Origin: Rhodanobacteraceae bacterium UBA703
GTDB taxonomy: Bacteria; Pseudomonadota; Gammaproteobacteria; Xanthomonadales; Rhodanobacteraceae
NCBI GenBank assembly: GCA_002297645.1
Contig: DBMH01000146.1
Coordinates: forward strand, 1-10,912
Length of the DNA: 10,912 nt
Direction: 5' to 3'
The translations under genes and the position numbers were made by a program. Below are positions 1 to 6,018 of the stretch, piece by piece. Position 1 is the stretch's first letter; each line of letters starts with the position of its first letter. The notes under the pieces were generated by a model. It did not search any database, was not told the DNA's origin, and saw nothing but the letters and a program-made list of their open reading frames with translations.

Positions 1-959
1 ATCGGCGACTGCGGCGGCACGCGGCCGTAGACGGTCACGCTCTGCGCCGTGCCGGTGCCGGATCCGGTCCGCGTATCGGTGGAGAGCGTGGCGCCCCAGC
101 GCTGCGTGCGCCCCGTGTCGCGATACAGCTCGTAATTGACGTAGTTGCCCGTCGTGCCGAGGCGCATGCGCCGTTGCGTGCCCGACGCATTGCTGCCGTT
201 GTCGAGTCCGATCTGCCAGTTCGCGCCGTTCGTGCAGGTCAGGCTGATCGTGGAGGTCTGGTCGATGCTCGTCGCCAGGAGATCGGTCGGCGACGCAAAG
301 TTCATGTTGGACGCCGTCGTCGTGCAGACCGCGGGAACGGTCGCGCGCGCGGCGAACGAGAACGAGCCGCCCGTGGCGCCACCGCTGCCGCCGGTGCGGC
401 AGTCCGACGGCGCGGTGCCGTTGCCCTCGCGGTAGCGGTAGTCGAGCGTCGTGTGGCCGGCGCTGAAGCTGTCGAGGTAGATGCCGGGGGTCACCGTGGC
501 CTGGCTCGCCGGAATGCGGCCGTACGCGGTCAGGGTGCCGGTCGAGGTGCCGTTGCCCGTGCGCGAGATCGTGATCTCCGGCGGTGGATACGACGGCTGC
601 CAGAACGTTCCCCAGAGCGCCGTGCCACCCGGGTCGGTGTAGACGTTGAAGTTCAGGTAGGGCGGATTGGTGCCGCTCTGCGTCATGCGTCGCGGGACGA
701 TGGTCAGCCCGTCGCCGGCGGAGCCGTCGCCGATGCTGAAGCAGGCGAGGATGCGGACGGCCGTGCCGTTGCTGACGCCGCTCGTCGTGCACGAGTAGCT
801 CAGGGTCGCGGTGGTGGTCGCGCCGACGAGCGGATCCACGCTCGTTCCGAAGTTGAGGTCGGTCATCGTCGCCGAACAGGTCGTCGCCGCGAGCGCGATG
901 CGCGACGTCCACACCACGGCGAAGATCAGCAGGAGCGATGCGGGAAAGCGGAATCTCAT
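1..959 (-). CDS. Spore-coat-U two-domain pilus tip adhesin, CsuE-like (3' partial)
   Basis: Likely the surface-exposed tip subunit of the archaic chaperone-usher pilus encoded by this operon. 319 residues are visible and the frame stays open to the window edge, so only a short C-terminus should be missing. A signal peptide (about 1-24, ending RIALA) precedes an N-terminal spore-coat-U-like domain (about 25-175, with Cys28, Cys57, Cys73). A Gly/Ser-rich linker (about 188-200) leads to a second such domain (about 200 onward, Cys212 and Cys242). The second domain shares DQTSTI, CTNG, DTGRT, WG and VYGRVP with the major pilin at 4024-4533, as expected for a subunit that docks by donor-strand exchange. 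The start ATG overlaps the usher stop (ATGA) and has AAGGA six bases upstream. Two domains and last place in the operon match CsuE of Acinetobacter; the call rests on architecture, not on a measured match. Confidence 0.86.
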   Translation of the reverse strand, partial: MRFRFPASLLLIFAVVWTSRIALAATTCSATMTDLNFGTSVDPLVGATTTATLSYSCTTSGVSNGTAVRILACFSIGDGSAGDGLTIVPRRMTQSGTNPPYLNFNVYTDPGGTALWGTFWQPSYPPPEITISRTGNGTSTGTLTAYGRIPASQATVTPGIYLDSFSAGHTTLDYRYREGNGTAPSDCRTGGSGGATGGSFSFAARATVPAVCTTTASNMNFASPTDLLATSIDQTSTISLTCTNGANWQIGLDNGSNASGTQRRMRLGTTGNYVNYELYRDTGRTQRWGATLSTDTRTGSGTGTAQSVTVYGRVPPQSP

Positions 960-3322
960 CGGGAATCCTTGCGGCACTCGAGCGGGCCGATGACGGGAAT
1001 GCCCTGCGCCGCCGCGGGCAGGTCGAAGCGGACCTCGCAGGTACCGCCGGCGGTTTCGACACGAAGGCGGTTATGGTCGCCGAGCCCTTCGACGTAGGTT
1101 TCGCCGTCGTAGCCGACGATGGACGTACCGCCGTCGAAACGCACCGTGCTGCCGGTCGGCAGGGCGGCGCCGCTCGCGTCGACGAGCGTCAGGCTGGCCG
1201 CGCGCAGCGGCGCGATGCCGAAGCGCACGACGGTGCCGGCGCCGCGCGGCGGCGAGGCGATCGCGGCGACGCGGTCGATGCGGCGATCGGCCGGCAGGTC
1301 CATCGGGTCGATCGCGAGCTGGTTGTCCTGCCACGCGTTGAGCGGCGTGACGAGCAGGACGCCGTCGCCGTCGGTGACGCCGATCGGGCGGTTCTCCAGC
1401 TTGACCGGCACGCCGGCGACACCGTCGGTCGTGACCACGGCGAAGGCGTCGTCGATGCGCCGCGACGGAAACACATGGCCGCCGAGCAGGACCAGGGCGC
1501 CGTCGAGGCTGGCGTAGCCGAGCGTGTTGCCGTCGAAGGAGCTGGCGCCGGCGACGAGCTGGCCCCAGCCCGTGCGCCATCCGGCCTCGGCGAAGCCCGC
1601 GTTCACGCCGTCGCCCTGCTGCGTCTGCGCACGCCAGCCGAAACCGCCGTCGCCGGGAATCGGCCGCGAGACTTCGACCGTCGCGTAGTTGCGTTCGCGA
1701 TCGTGCGTCGCCGTCGCGGAGACGTTCGTGCGCTCGTCGAACTGGTACGTGAGGGCGAGGAACGCGCTGCGGTCGCTCGCCCGGTCGAGGTTCTGGCTGA
1801 TGCCGAGGTTCAGCGCGAACGCGCCGAAGTTGCGCGAGAAATTGAGTCCGGCGTAGCGCGACGCGTCCTCGCCGGGATAGCGCAGGTGGATCAGGCTCGC
1901 GCTCAGGCTGGCCTTGCCGAAACTGTAGCCGGCGGTCGCGCGGGCGCTGACGCGTGCCGGCGCACGACCGTAGCGCGCGGCGACGTCGGTGTAGTCGCCG
2001 AACGTGCGCAGGCCGTCGATCGCGAAGCTGAAGGGGTAGCCGCGCCAGCTGTAGCCGAGCTGCACCAGCGAACCGCTGCCTTGCGGACCGTCGCTGGCGG
2101 CGAGCGAACCGGAGACGAGGCCGGCGTCGCCGAGCAGGAGCTTCGCGCCGCCGCCGCCGTTGCGCACGCGCGCATCGGCCTCGGCGTGGCTCTCGACGGT
2201 CAGGCGGTCGGTCAGGCCGTAGCGGAACGTGCCGCTCGCCATCGGTGCGGCGGCATAGTCGAACGAATGCTGGCCGAAGCCGCGGCGCACGAAGCCGAGT
2301 TCGAACGAGTAGTCGGACAGCCCGCGCTGCAGCAGCTGGTCGGTCGAGTAGAAGGGAAAGTCGATCGTCGTCGCGCGGCCGAAGGCGTCGGTCAGCACGA
2401 CCTGGGCGTTGCCGACGCCGCTGACGACCGGCAGCGCGTTGATCTGGAAGCGGCCGGGCGCGACCTCGCCGCTGTACTGCTTGAGCCCGTTGACGTAGAG
2501 GTCGACGGCCGATGGCGCGACCGCTTCGCCAACGAAGGCCGGCAGCGGCATGGTGAGCCGGTACGGCTGCTGCGAGAAATCGCGCGCGAGTCGGATGCCG
2601 CCCATGTAGGTGCCGCGCGACCAGGCGAGCGAGCCGCCCTGGAAGTCGCCGAACGTGAGATTGAGCATGTGCTCGGGAAACGAGAACGTCCAGTCCGAGC
2701 CGAGGCGCACCGTGCGCGAATCCCAGTGGCCGCGGGCGTCCTGCACGAATTGCGATTGCACGGTCGTGCTGGCGATGCCGGCGAGGCCGAACACGCGCAG
2801 TTCGGCGGCCGCGTTGAGCGCATCCGTTCCGTCGCTATGGCTGCCGTAGAGGTCGTAGTTCAGCAGGGCGCCGGGTGAAGCCTTCGAGGCGGTCGTCGTG
2901 CGCGACGGCGAGTTCAGCCGCACCACGTCGGCGTCGAGCAGGTCGACCGGGGCGACGATGGCGACGCGCTGGCGCTCGCCGTCGAAGTCCGCGCGTACGC
3001 CGGCGAGCCCGTCGAGGCGGACCGGCGTGGTCGCATCGGCGGTGCGCAGGCGCAGGCCGATGCGCTCGAGCGTCGTCGGCGTCGCGTAGAGACCGTCCGC
3101 ACGGTGGTCGAAGTGCGCGATCTTGCCGCTGTCGACGCCGTTCAGGCTGACTTCGAGGTAGAGGCTGTCGCCGGTGGTCCAGTCCGAGCTGCCGTCGCCG
3201 CCCTCGGCGACGAGCGACGGGCCGCCGTCGGCCGCGAAGGCCTGCGCCGTCGCGATCGACAGGGCGAGCACGAGCTTACGGACGCGGCGCGGCGAGATCG
3301 ATCGGCGGGGCAAGGGGTTCAC
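956..3322 (-). CDS. Outer-membrane fimbrial usher (PapC/CsuD family)
   Basis: A 788-residue usher, about the usual length, forming the beta-barrel pore through which chaperone-bound subunits are polymerised and secreted. A positively charged N-terminus with a hydrophobic stretch (about residues 16-30, ending AQAFA) is the signal peptide. The mature N-terminal domain follows (to about 150), then a long barrel region rich in alternating aromatic and glycine residues. A plug segment lies at about 265-325 (APSAVDLYVNGLKQYSGEV, GRFQINALPVV). C-terminal domains begin near 630 (GVPVKLENRPIG) and 710 (ASLTLVDASG). The GTG start is preferred because GAGGA lies six bases upstream; it puts the first 47 bases inside the chaperone gene. 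A later in-frame GTG at 3271 lacks a good ribosome site and would remove the charged n-region. The stop overlaps the adhesin start. Confidence 0.93.
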   Translation of the reverse strand: MNPLPRRSISPRRVRKLVLALSIATAQAFAADGGPSLVAEGGDGSSDWTTGDSLYLEVSLNGVDSGKIAHFDHRADGLYATPTTLERIGLRLRTADATTPVRLDGLAGVRADFDGERQRVAIVAPVDLLDADVVRLNSPSRTTTASKASPGALLNYDLYGSHSDGTDALNAAAELRVFGLAGIASTTVQSQFVQDARGHWDSRTVRLGSDWTFSFPEHMLNLTFGDFQGGSLAWSRGTYMGGIRLARDFSQQPYRLTMPLPAFVGEAVAPSAVDLYVNGLKQYSGEVAPGRFQINALPVVSGVGNAQVVLTDAFGRATTIDFPFYSTDQLLQRGLSDYSFELGFVRRGFGQHSFDYAAAPMASGTFRYGLTDRLTVESHAEADARVRNGGGGAKLLLGDAGLVSGSLAASDGPQGSGSLVQLGYSWRGYPFSFAIDGLRTFGDYTDVAARYGRAPARVSARATAGYSFGKASLSASLIHLRYPGEDASRYAGLNFSRNFGAFALNLGISQNLDRASDRSAFLALTYQFDERTNVSATATHDRERNYATVEVSRPIPGDGGFGWRAQTQQGDGVNAGFAEAGWRTGWGQLVAGASSFDGNTLGYASLDGALVLLGGHVFPSRRIDDAFAVVTTDGVAGVPVKLENRPIGVTDGDGVLLVTPLNAWQDNQLAIDPMDLPADRRIDRVAAIASPPRGAGTVVRFGIAPLRAASLTLVDASGAALPTGSTVRFDGGTSIVGYDGETYVEGLGDHNRLRVETAGGTCEVRFDLPAAAQGIPVIGPLECRKDSR

Positions 3323-4013
3323 CGTTGATCCTCGCGGACAGCTGCCCGCCCTGGGCGAATGCGGAGGCCTCGCCTTTCAGCGGCCAGTGCATCGTGGAGC
3401 CGGGCAGGACGTAGCCGAGCAGGCCGTCGCTGATCGCGACCGTGCCGCCGGTCCTGCCGGTGAAGGAGAGGGAGGCGAGCTGTGCGTGCATCGAGCCCGC
3501 GTTGGCGACCTCGAGCCTCGGGCCCGCGGCGTCGCCGCGCAGCGACCAGCTCAGTTGCGTCACCGTCTTGCCGTCGCCGGCCGGCGCGACGAAGACGGGA
3601 ACCGAATGGCGCACCAGGAAGTTCAGGCCGGCCTTCAGCGCCGACTCGTCCGGCACTTCGTCGACGAGCAGGCGGAAGGCGTCTTCGTTGCGGCCCGGCG
3701 GCGCACCGGTGCGGATCACGCGGACCAGCTGGCGGCCGCCCGGTTCGAGCTTCAGCATCGGCGGACTGACCACGAGCCCGCGCGAGGCCTCCAGCCGGTC
3801 TTCACCTTCCGCCTGCGTCCAGTGGAACACGCGGACCTGCGCGTTCAGCGGCGCGTCGCCGGTATTGCTGAGCCACAGGCCGTCGGCGCCGCGACCGGCC
3901 TCCAGCGTCAGCGAGATGGGGGCGACTTGCAATCCGGCGGCGCTCGCGCCGCCGGATTGCAGGGCACCGAGGGTCACGGCTAGCGCGAACCCGAGTGTGC
4001 GGAAGGTCGTCAT
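3276..4013 (-). CDS. Periplasmic pilus-assembly chaperone (PapD/CsuC family)
   Basis: A 245-residue immunoglobulin-fold chaperone that caps pilin subunits in the periplasm and delivers them to the usher. A signal peptide (about 1-25, ending GGASA) is followed by GLQVAPISLTLE, the usual first strand of the N-terminal PapD domain. The subunit-groove region contains VSPPMLKLEPGGRQLVRVIR (residues 82-101), and the family signature FRLLVDEVP covers 113-121. The C-terminal domain starts near 145. The start ATG lies ten bases after the pilin stop and has only a weak ribosome site, so translation may depend on coupling to the pilin. The 3' end overlaps the usher gene by 47 bases. An exceptional perfect inverted repeat (3928-3961) falls on the signal-peptide cleavage codons. 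Confidence 0.93.
   Translation of the reverse strand: MTTFRTLGFALAVTLGALQSGGASAAGLQVAPISLTLEAGRGADGLWLSNTGDAPLNAQVRVFHWTQAEGEDRLEASRGLVVSPPMLKLEPGGRQLVRVIRTGAPPGRNEDAFRLLVDEVPDESALKAGLNFLVRHSVPVFVAPAGDGKTVTQLSWSLRGDAAGPRLEVANAGSMHAQLASLSFTGRTGGTVAISDGLLGYVLPGSTMHWPLKGEASAFAQGGQLSARINGEPLAPPIDLAAPRP
3329..3333 (-). promoter_or_regulatory. Ribosome binding site of the usher gene
   Basis: GAGGA on the minus strand ends six bases before the GTG at 3322. It lies inside the chaperone reading frame and decides the usher start in favour of GTG 3322 over GTG 3271. Confidence 0.65.
3928..3961 (-). repeat. Perfect 15-bp inverted repeat inside the chaperone gene
   Basis: Arms 3928-3942 (tgcaatccggcggcg) and 3947-3961 are exact reverse complements around a 4-nt spacer. 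In the operon mRNA this would be a very stable hairpin 53-86 nt into the chaperone frame, encoding LQSGGASAAGLQ. No U-tract follows on either strand, so it is not a standard intrinsic terminator. It might instead stall or protect mRNA between the pilin and the downstream genes; that role is inference. Confidence 0.75.
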
Positions 4014-4023
4014 CGGCGGGGCT

Positions 4024-4533
4024 TCAGTACGTGACGGTGACGGTGACCGTGTCCTTGTAGTTCTGCGCGATCGGCGCCGGGTTCAGGCTGGCTGCCGGGA
4101 CGCGGCCGTAGACGGTGAGCGTCTGGTTGGTGCCATCGCCGATCCGCGTGACCGTGTCCGTGCCGACCGTGTTGCCCCAGTTCACCGTGCGGCCGGTGTC
4201 GGAGTAGAGGTTGTAGCCGACCGTCGCGGTCGTGGTCGTCAGGCCGGTCATCTTGCGCGAGGTCACGGTCGCGCCGGTGGCGCTGCCGGCGTTGAGGCCG
4301 ACGTTGTAGGACGAACCGTTCGTGCAGCGGACCGTGATCGTCGAGGTCTGGTCGATCGCGGCGGTCAGCGAGGTCGGCGTCGCGAAAGCCATGTTCGTCG
4401 GCGCCGTGGTGGAGACGTCGCACAGCGGCGGGATCGTGATCGTCACGTCGAAATTCGCGGTGGTGGTCGCGGCGTTCGCCAGGCCGCATGCCCCCAGCGC
4501 ACTGCACATCAGCAGTACGAGTTTCTTTTTCAT
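4024..4533 (-). CDS. Major pilin, spore-coat-U domain protein (CsuA/B-like)
   Basis: A 169-residue secreted subunit, probably the polymerising shaft pilin of the archaic pilus. The signal peptide is classic (MKKKLVLLMCSALGACGLANA, cleaved near residue 21). The mature chain starts ATTTANFDVTITI, consistent with a donor strand, and carries the spore-coat-U fold to the end (DTVTVTVTY). Cys38 and Cys70 are placed to form a disulfide. The start at 4533 has GAGAG about eight bases upstream. An upstream in-frame ATG at 4635 would add 34 residues without signal-peptide character and is rejected. As first gene of the operon it sits next to the promoter region, fitting the need for many copies. The sequence between the two cysteines resembles the second domain of the adhesin at 1-959. 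Other spore-coat-U minor pilins are possible, but it is the only single-domain subunit seen. Confidence 0.9.
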   Translation of the reverse strand: MKKKLVLLMCSALGACGLANAATTTANFDVTITIPPLCDVSTTAPTNMAFATPTSLTAAIDQTSTITVRCTNGSSYNVGLNAGSATGATVTSRKMTGLTTTTATVGYNLYSDTGRTVNWGNTVGTDTVTRIGDGTNQTLTVYGRVPAASLNPAPIAQNYKDTVTVTVTY

Positions 4534-4682
4534 CGAATGGTCTCTCGGAAATTCCGGTCGGATTGGCCGGCGATCGCGTACAGCACGAAGCGTGCCAGCG
4601 GTGAAGTGCCCATCCGAGATCAACTCTGGCGGCAAAAAACCATCGACGACATCACAAGATTGGACTTTAGATGGGCTTCAAA

Positions 4683-4698
4683 TGTGGGTTGCGTCACA
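4683..4698. promoter_or_regulatory. CRP/Clp-like binding site upstream of the pilus operon
   Basis: The 16 bases tgtgggttgcgtcaca match the CRP core TGTGA-N6-TCACA at nine of ten positions. They are flanked by AAA on both sides, as in the extended consensus. The centre is about 157 bases upstream of the pilin start codon. In xanthomonads the CRP homologue Clp recognises the same core. Whether it activates or represses here is unknown, because the pilus start point was not resolved. Confidence 0.55.
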
Positions 4699-4791
4699 AA
4701 AAAACGGCGCACTGACAAATTCTGTCCATGTCTAACGCTCTCTTTCGATGCGTACGCCCGATCGGATGGCTGCCGGATATGTAAAGTTTGC

Positions 4792-4821
4792 TTGACAGGA
4801 TGGCCGGCGCACGGCTAGCCT
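4792..4821 (+). promoter_or_regulatory. Sigma-70 type promoter of the membrane-protein/HTH operon
   Basis: A perfect -35 box TTGACA (4792-4797) is followed after 18 bases by TAGCCT (4816-4821), which keeps the T, A and final T of the -10 consensus. Transcription would start near 4828, leaving a leader of about 24 bases with AGGGG just before the ATG at 4852. The -10 box is weak, so help or relief of repression may matter. Confidence 0.5.
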
Positions 4822-4836
4822 GCTTGTCAAGCAGGC
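4818..4836. promoter_or_regulatory. Palindromic operator overlapping the -10 box
   Basis: gcctgcttgtcaagcaggc is a palindrome with 9-bp arms around one central base. A one-base loop cannot fold well as RNA, so this looks like a site for a protein dimer. TGCTTG also occurs once in the left arm at 4788-4793. Its position over the -10 box and start point implies repression, plausibly by the HTH protein at 5689-5886; the link is inference. Confidence 0.55.
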
Positions 4837-4851
4837 TTTACAGGGGTGGCC

Positions 4852-5250
4852 ATGTTCAGGGAACTGTGGTGCGAGGGAGCGACGCGGAAATACTGGTGGG
4901 CGAGCGCCTTCCTCATGCTCGGCTACCTTCCGACGATCGTCTTCGCCATGTCGAAGATGGAATCCATCCAGTCCCCGGCGTTGCGCGCGCTGGTGGCGCT
5001 GTCGCCGATGCCGTTCATCATGGGCCTCGCCTACGCGGAGTACCTGCGCATCCGTCGCACGGATGAGCTGCGCCAGCGCGTTGAACTGGAAGCCGGCCTG
5101 GTCGGAATGGTCGTCTCGATCCTGGCGCTGACCGCGCTCGGGCTGCTCGACAACGCCGGCGTGATACGGGTCTCGCTGATGACGGCTCCTCCGCTCATGT
5201 GCTTCTTCTACGTGTGCGCGCAGATCTGGGCCCACCGCCACTATCGCTAG
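4852..5250 (+). CDS. Small four-helix membrane protein A, unknown function
   Basis: A 132-residue protein with four predicted membrane segments at about 14-33, 44-66, 80-99 and 108-127. A charged cytoplasmic-type loop between helices 2 and 3 carries RIRRTDELRQRVELE, with DELRQR at residues 71-76. I do not recognise a named family. The product of the next gene has the same layout and the same motif at the same residues, so the two are probably paralogues from an old tandem duplication. The ATG is chosen over the GTG six bases earlier because AGGGG is correctly spaced for the ATG only. It is first in a three-gene operon ending in an HTH regulator, 19 bases before the next start. A role in sensing or in holding the regulator at the membrane is plausible but not shown by the sequence. 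Confidence 0.82.
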   Translation: MFRELWCEGATRKYWWASAFLMLGYLPTIVFAMSKMESIQSPALRALVALSPMPFIMGLAYAEYLRIRRTDELRQRVELEAGLVGMVVSILALTALGLLDNAGVIRVSLMTAPPLMCFFYVCAQIWAHRHYR

Positions 5251-5269
5251 CATCCGCCGGAGAGCCGCG

Positions 5270-5692
5270 ATGAGCCGATCCTTCCGCCTGTGGTACAGCC
5301 CGGTACGCTTCCGGGCCGGGGTGTACGTCCTGATGGCGGTCTACGTGGCGACGATGCTGCTGTTCTGGCCGCACGTGCGCGGAACCCAGGGGACGTTCGC
5401 GCGCGCGGCCTGCTCGCTCGTTCCGGTCCTTCCGGTCATCGGCGTCATCTGGCTGATGGTGTGGCGGATCCTGAACAGCGACGAGCTGGAGCAGCGCCTC
5501 CACCGGGTCGCGCTGAGCGTGGCCAGCGGGGTCGTCGCCACGGGAAGCCTCGTCGGTGGCTTCCTCGGCGCCGCCGGCGTGCTGCCGGCACGCGGCGACC
5601 TGCTGATCTGGGTCTTCCCGGCGCTGTGCGTGGTCTACGGCATCGCGCGCCGGATCGCGTCGCGGCGCTACGGCGCGGGCGGTTGCGCATGA
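5270..5692 (+). CDS. Small four-helix membrane protein B, paralogue of protein A
   Basis: A 140-residue protein with predicted membrane segments at about 16-33, 47-67, 80-102 and 109-127. Features shared with the preceding protein are DELxQR at residues 71-76, a proline-containing second helix, an AGV motif ending helix 3, and a basic C-terminal end (ARRIASRRY here, AQIWAHRHYR there). Identity elsewhere is low, so divergence is old or functions differ. GGAGA six bases before the ATG gives a good ribosome site. The stop overlaps the HTH start as ATGA, so regulator and membrane protein are translationally coupled. Small membrane proteins encoded next to short Xre-type regulators are common in bacteria and are often suspected inhibitors of them. 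No enzyme or transporter motif is visible. Confidence 0.84.
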   Translation: MSRSFRLWYSPVRFRAGVYVLMAVYVATMLLFWPHVRGTQGTFARAACSLVPVLPVIGVIWLMVWRILNSDELEQRLHRVALSVASGVVATGSLVGGFLGAAGVLPARGDLLIWVFPALCVVYGIARRIASRRYGAGGCA

Positions 5693-5886
5693 ACAACCGC
5701 CTGCGCGAACTGCGCGAGGCGAAAGGCTGGTCGCAGGGCGAACTCGGCGAGCAGCTCGGCGTGTCGCGGCAGACGGTCAACGCGATCGAGACCGGCAAGT
5801 ACGACCCGAGCCTGCCGCTGGCGTTCCGCATCGCGAAGCTGTTCCGCAAATCGATCGAAGCGATCTTCGATCCCGGCGACGTCTGA
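5689..5886 (+). CDS. Small Cro/CI (Xre) family HTH transcriptional regulator
   Basis: A 65-residue protein made almost entirely of one HTH_3 domain. The scaffold helix (NNRLRELREAKGW) is followed by helix 2 (SQGELGEQLG), the recognition helix (SRQTVNAIETG, about 26-36), and the usual Y-PSLPLAFRIAKLF helix and IEAIFDP end. This is the single-domain Xre class that binds operators as a dimer. There is no effector domain, so any signal must come through partners such as the two membrane proteins encoded just upstream. The start overlaps the upstream stop (ATGA). Likely targets are the palindromes at 4781-4841, which would make the operon self-regulated. The divergent pilus operon is a possible second target. 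An 8-bp inverted repeat (5853-5872) near the 3' end has no U-tract. Confidence 0.93.
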   Translation: MNNRLRELREAKGWSQGELGEQLGVSRQTVNAIETGKYDPSLPLAFRIAKLFRKSIEAIFDPGDV

Positions 5887-6018
5887 AGAACCGGTCCGGG
5901 ACGTGACGCCACTCCGGGTGCGTCGGGGCCCGGGTGGAAAGGTGGTGCGGCTCCGCCGCGACCGTTTTCCCGCAGGCCGCGGCAGGTGCCCGGTTCCGCG
6001 GGCTACGCAGGAGTGACG

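Larger units (their letters stand above)
4781..4841. repeat. Imperfect inverted repeat enclosing the rightward promoter
   Basis: Arms gtaaagtttgcttgacagg (4781-4799) and cttgtcaagcaggctttac (4823-4841) are reverse complements at 16 of 19 positions. Their centres are 42 bases apart, four helical turns. The left arm contains the -35 box and the right arm overlaps the expected transcription start, which suits a pair of regulator sites. It is most likely read as DNA by the small HTH protein of the operon, though an mRNA or cruciform role cannot be excluded. Confidence 0.6.
4534..4851. promoter_or_regulatory. Divergent intergenic control region between pilus operon and membrane/HTH operon
   Basis: 318 bases with no credible gene. 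The part from about 4620 to 4840 is clearly more AT-rich than the flanking genes, with A-runs at 4634-4639 and 4698-4704. It must hold the leftward pilus promoter and the rightward promoter described separately. I could not assign a convincing -35/-10 pair for the pilus side: TCTAAA (minus strand, 4671-4666) and TGTGAT (4656-4651) are possible -10 boxes without good partners. Confidence 0.7.

Noticed and set aside
938..2878. Long plus-strand open frame (646 codons) opposite the usher
   Set aside because: Its translation is rich in Arg, Ala, Glu and Val without domain motifs. It is the antisense shadow of a recognisable usher in GC-rich DNA.
4534..4635. Upstream ATG that would extend the pilin by 34 residues
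   Set aside because: The extension lacks signal-peptide features and would bury the MKKK signal start, which has its own ribosome site.
4818..4836. Palindrome considered as an intrinsic terminator of the pilus or of an unseen transcript
   Set aside because: The one-base centre cannot form an RNA loop without losing pairs, no U-tract follows, and it overlaps a promoter.
4846..4851. GTG start two codons before the chosen ATG of membrane protein A
   Set aside because: No ribosome site at correct distance; AGGGG is spaced for the ATG at 4852.
5853..5872. 8-bp inverted repeat near the end of the HTH gene
   Set aside because: Inside coding sequence, built from gatc/cgaa words, with no U-tract. 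Too weak to call a terminator.
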